A DNA stretch of 64,000 bases, from NCBI GenBank assembly GCA_963422465.1, contig OY730170.1:4688379-4752378 (forward strand). The letters run 5' to 3'. The notes beneath the pieces were generated by a model. That model saw nothing but the letters and a program-made list of their open reading frames with translations. It made no database searches and was not told the DNA's origin. Of the stretch, positions 60,333 to 64,000 are shown piece after piece. The translations under genes and the position numbers were made by a program. Position 1 is the stretch's first letter; every line of letters begins with the position of its first letter. Origin of the DNA: Lichina pygmaea. Taxonomy: Eukaryota; Ascomycota; Lichinomycetes; Lichinales; Lichinaceae.

Positions 60333-61182
60333 TGTCGGTGACGTGATCGCATTCGGGCTGGGTGGTGGCGGTATCGGTGTCGAGAGGGCTTTCGGAGATG
60401 ATGGTGACCGGAACGACGTAATCCAGACGGTGCACCTTGGTGGGGTCCGGCCGCCGAGCGGCTCGGTCGAGTCGGGTCGAGGCGTGAAAGAAACGGCGGT
60501 CGTCGCCGCGAACAAAGCTCTTGGACGAAGGATTGCGACGAAGCGATGGTCTCGTGCGCTCGTGCGCCGCGCGAGAGAACAAAGGGCTCGACGCGACTTG
60601 AGTCGGAGCCCTCCCAAGTCGGGTTCCTTGGGGGAGATCGCCTTGGCCTCCGTCCTCGTCGACGTCGGCGTCGGTGTCGCGCGAATAGCACGAGCTCGCG
60701 TCGGACCAGTCCGGTTCATCGTCGGCGTCGGCGTCGGCGGCAGCGGCCGCGGCGTCGTCCTCATCGTCGTCGGAAGGCAGGACCGAGCCGCGGGCCCAGC
60801 GGCGGCGACGACGCTCGGTCGCCTCGACGACGGCCTCTTCCACGCGACGGAACGTTGCCCCATGACGTCGGAGATGGCATGCCACCAGCGAGGATGAAGA
60901 ATCGGTGCGACAGCCGGGAGTGTCGAAGATGGCGCGCAGACGAAGATCTCGCGCCGTCGTCGGCGTCGAGGCCCGACTGACCCGGCGCGAGAGGGATCTT
61001 CGTCGGAAGCGTCCTGTCAAGGACGTCGGTCGACCCCGGCTGCAGGCGACGCCGTCGGCCAGAAGCAGCGGGCCGTGTGCGCGCTGCTCCGAGATGTAGC
61101 GCTCTACCTGACGTTTGATCTCGTCGTAGTCAACATGTGGAGACGTCCCGGACGGAGGGTCCGACGCGGCCAACGAGGCCAT
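58939..61182 (-). CDS. Uncharacterised protein with a 25-residue Asp run
   Basis: Frame of 747 residues from the first ATG (61182, MASLAASDPPSGTSPHVDYD) to a stop at 58939. It is open further upstream only from a GTG at 61329, so an upstream exon is possible. DYDEIKRQVERYISEQRAHG near the start looks helical. Long Arg/Ser-rich disordered stretches follow, with a run of about 25 Asp coded by a (GAC)n repeat. The C-terminal part has DDLDLTMYQMAISGGTGDYF, ELFDWFLTLGFESEGAL and SWQMSCNLTDLGDFLNLEIY, which look structured. No known domain. It lies tandem to the other poly-Asp gene, but the two show no other similarity. Confidence 0.65.
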
Positions 61183-64000
61183 GGTCGAGAAGGGCGTGGT
61201 CTCATCAGAGGACGACGTGCGGGCGAACTTGTCGATCTCCCGACAGGACGAGTGGGCCCGGCAGAAGCTCGCCGTGTCGCTGGTGGAGTGGGCGTGCGGT
61301 CCGAAGACGACGATCGCGATGCCGATCACGACGACGGGGGAAGGGGATTATAATCGTTGCAGGATACGCCTTGACGAGGAAGGGATCGACTGATGGGAAG
61401 ACCGGCTTCGGGTGACCTCAATAAGTAGTGGCCGCAGTCGACGACGACTACTTATGGGACGAAAGGGGAGAAGGTAACGACAGGTCTGACTCGGACGTGC
61501 CGATGCATCGCCGGTGCTGGCGCTGCTACTGGTGCAGCTGAGGGGGCTGTCAGCGACCGATCGAGGGGGGGGGGGCGGTTGGACGGCGTACGACGTAGGC
61601 ATGTACATATGTACGTATGTACTGTACTTCGCGAAATCTGTCAGCAGCCGACGTCGCCTGCGCTGGATCTTGACCGCTCGGTCCGGCCTCAGGATGCAGC
61701 ATGATGCTATATGCACCGTAGCGACGTTCGCGTGGGGCCCCCAGTGCGGCCAAGCCTCCGGTGTGCGGCGCAGTTCTTCGGGGCCTGCACCGCTGCCGAC
61801 GCCCAGCCTTTGCCCAGCCTTCGCCCATCAGCCGGCGAGGCTCTGGTCGCTTCCACATACCGCCCCGATCTGATAGGAGAGCTGTGGCCTGCTCGTCGTT
61901 GCCGATGCGCGCGTGGGCACGAGAGAATTGCCCGACACAAGAGATACGAGAACCGCTCAGGCCACAGCAGGTCGATGTACCTCGGGTCCCGTGCCGTAGC
62001 CGTCCCTCGCGCGCAGATCGGTGTGGTGAGGTACACGCTCGGTACCCCGTACCGCGTCCCGCATACATCGGCAGATCGGGCCTCCAGTCTTCGTTTCGTG
62101 GCACATCCCCGCTTTGTTTCCGTGGGAGAAAATTCCCGGGGCGGGAACACCGCCATAAGCGGTAGGTGAGCGTAATCGTGCAGTAGCGGGGCCCCAAAAT
62201 TAGACCTGCGGTGCGTACTCTACTCGTATGCGTAGGTCCTAAGTACGAGGCGTCTAGCGAATATAACGTTAGATCAGTACGCTTAGTAAGCTAGAGTACC
62301 CGCAACAGTATCAAAAGACCCGTACTAAAACTTTGGTGAGATCACGATGAAAATTGCGACTTCGTGGACCAGGTCCCCGAGTTTCTTGATGCACCAGCAA
62401 CATAGACTCCATGCAGGCACGATGCCAGGCAGTCATTGATGCCAATAGGGGCCACACAGAATACTAAGCTGTACGTATTACTCGTACAAGAGCAAAGGTC
62501 TGTCTCAAGAGTTTTGATAATGCGGCTCTGCAATTGACTTTTGCTTGTATCAATCCAACGTTATATTTGCTAGACACCTCGTAACTTCTCAAGGTCAGGT
62601 GGGGGGCACGGGGGGTTATTGGTGGTATGGGGAGGCTCCGGTATGTACGTACCTGTACGTATGTACGTACAGTACTCCGTACAGGGTCACAGGATCGATG
62701 CCTCGGGCTCCGTCAAGGTGGAGGCGAGCTGGCCTTTTCCATCGCCGAGCTCGCTTGCAGCTCAGGAGCTACAGTATCGATGATGCCATGTGATGGCTTT
62801 CTGCAGCATTGAAACCGAAGCACGTTGCGGCGTAGGCGGCGTAGTCGGTGTTGTTTCGATATCTGCACGGCTGGGCCGTGAGAAGGAAAGAGAAGAAGGG
62901 AAGAGGGCTAGAAAAGAAACAATGATGATGATGATCGAGCGCGAAACAGAGAGCCCGCTGACCTAAAGACGGAATTCTAGATCCAAGCTTCGACGGAGAT
63001 GTGAGACATGGCGTTGCCGCCAGCCGGCTCTTCTATAAGTAGCGGCTGTGCTACGCACGGGACGTCGCCCGTCGACCAAGACGTTTCATCGATCAGAACT
63101 CAGCCTTGTCGTGAACAGCTGTTGACAGAGACAACAGCACACCTAGGACAACGAGATACGGTGGGGTCACCTCAGGATCGTAAATTGAAGGCCGTCGAGA
63201 ACAATCGATTGATGCCACAAGCACGTTCTAGGTCCTGTCAAGATGCATATTCCCCACAATGCTTTACTGTACTTCTACCAACCGCTTCTGAGCGAATACT
63301 TTTCACCCCGTCATCCGCCTCGCTTTTCGCTCTCACGTGACCGTCCACTTGACTCTGATCAAGCCAACCACCAATGGTAATGACGTCAGCGTACGAGTGG
63401 CTATAAAGTCGCATGATGACTCAGCAGCGTCCTGCCGATGCGGCTCTGCGAAAAGCCTGACCGAGCCGACACGGCCAAGTACACTATAATTGGGATGGGA
63501 CGAGATCTAGGATTTCGGACGACCAAATCTAGGACGTCAACGACATATGGATTGAGCGTTCAAGTCATCTCCGGGTCTCCTGGCAGCCATGCCGAAGCCC
63601 ACGATGAATTTCCTTCAATACTATCTGAAGAAAATTGTTCTTGTTTGCCTGAGCCAAGTGACCAAGCCCCACCCGCTTTTCTCATCCTCGCAGACACAGA
63701 GCAACGTGGACAAGGATCCAAAGCTCTATCGTCGCTGACGACACTCCACCCATCTTACCGTTGTAAGATCGGCTTCGCATCCACACCAGTTTCATTCTTT
63801 CCTAGGCTAGAGCTAGGAACGATAGCCCATCCTGAGCCGTATCCTATCATCGACACGTTACATGTTGTCTCTCCACTTCATCGAGGACCCCGGTGGTCTT
63901 GAACCTTCATTTTGGGGTGATCGATGAACGTTTGAACTGCTGGCCCAACGTGCGTAGGACATTAGCACGGCCAGTACGGTACAATGGCCAGCCGGATGTC
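61183..64000. other. 2.8 kb right end without a recognised gene
   Basis: GTAC motifs at 61600-61625 and 62640-62685. TATA-like CTATAAAG at 63401 precedes a 154-residue frame (63438-63902) that has no protein-like features; not called. Nothing else seen. Confidence 0.4.

Noticed and set aside
59501-60691. 396-residue Arg-rich minus-strand frame
   Set aside because: Alternative frame of the poly-Asp gene; Arg richness comes from the (GAC)n repeat read in another frame.
63438-63902. 154-residue frame after a TATA-like box
   Set aside because: No protein-like features or splice evidence; left uncalled.

Overview
The window is a piece of nuclear genome from a filamentous ascomycete (Pezizomycotina). 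The evidence is short spliceosomal introns (mostly 55-100 nt, with CTRAC/CTGAY branch sites), a mitochondrial HSP60 whose sequence closely follows the family's Pezizomycotina members, and fungal orthologues of cofilin, Get5, Nop2, Pho88, Rad14, striatin, PIG-P, Cem1 and PI-PLC. A Sordariomycete affinity is plausible but unproven. One 200-base run of N marks a scaffold gap.

Layout. Positions 1-22,343 are a gene-dense housekeeping block: the 3' end of an unrecognised gene, HSP60 with a perfect heat-shock element, cofilin, GET5 and NOP2 (divergent), an unrecognised 275-residue gene, PHO88, RAD14, a striatin/PRO11 homologue, an AT-rich LINE relic and GPI19 (PIG-P). Positions 22,900-31,200 are a repeat island: a terminal-inverted-repeat (TIR) element holding a long hairpin and a LINE fragment, one unrecognised spliced gene, an old gag-only LTR element, and an element made mostly of two long inverted arms. 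From 31,288 to 47,856 genes return: CEM1, an NTF2-like gene, a 142-bp pogo/Tc1-like MITE, a small secreted protein, a short-chain dehydrogenase, a CYSTM protein, a small cupin and a seven-exon PLC1. Positions 47,857-54,000 are a second repeat island with LTR-like and LINE relics, a second inverted-arm element, long poly-C tracts and the gap. The right end has two uncharacterised genes with long aspartate runs and nearly 3 kb without a recognisable gene.

The genes do not form one pathway. Several serve the secretory/ER side (GET5, PHO88, GPI19), others mitochondria (HSP60, CEM1), ribosome synthesis (NOP2), DNA repair (RAD14) and signalling (striatin, PLC1). No secondary-metabolite cluster or defence system is visible.

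The most unusual features are: dense GTAC-containing palindromic motifs in almost every intergenic stretch, including two insertions that distinguish two copies of one repeat; a TIR family with termini CGGACAATTACT; a 64-bp-arm hairpin nested in a TIR element; a gag-only LTR element with an intact 5-bp target duplication; and one (TCG)n repeat type read as poly-Ser in one gene and poly-Asp in two others. Exon boundaries were derived by eye from splice signals, phase and protein conservation.
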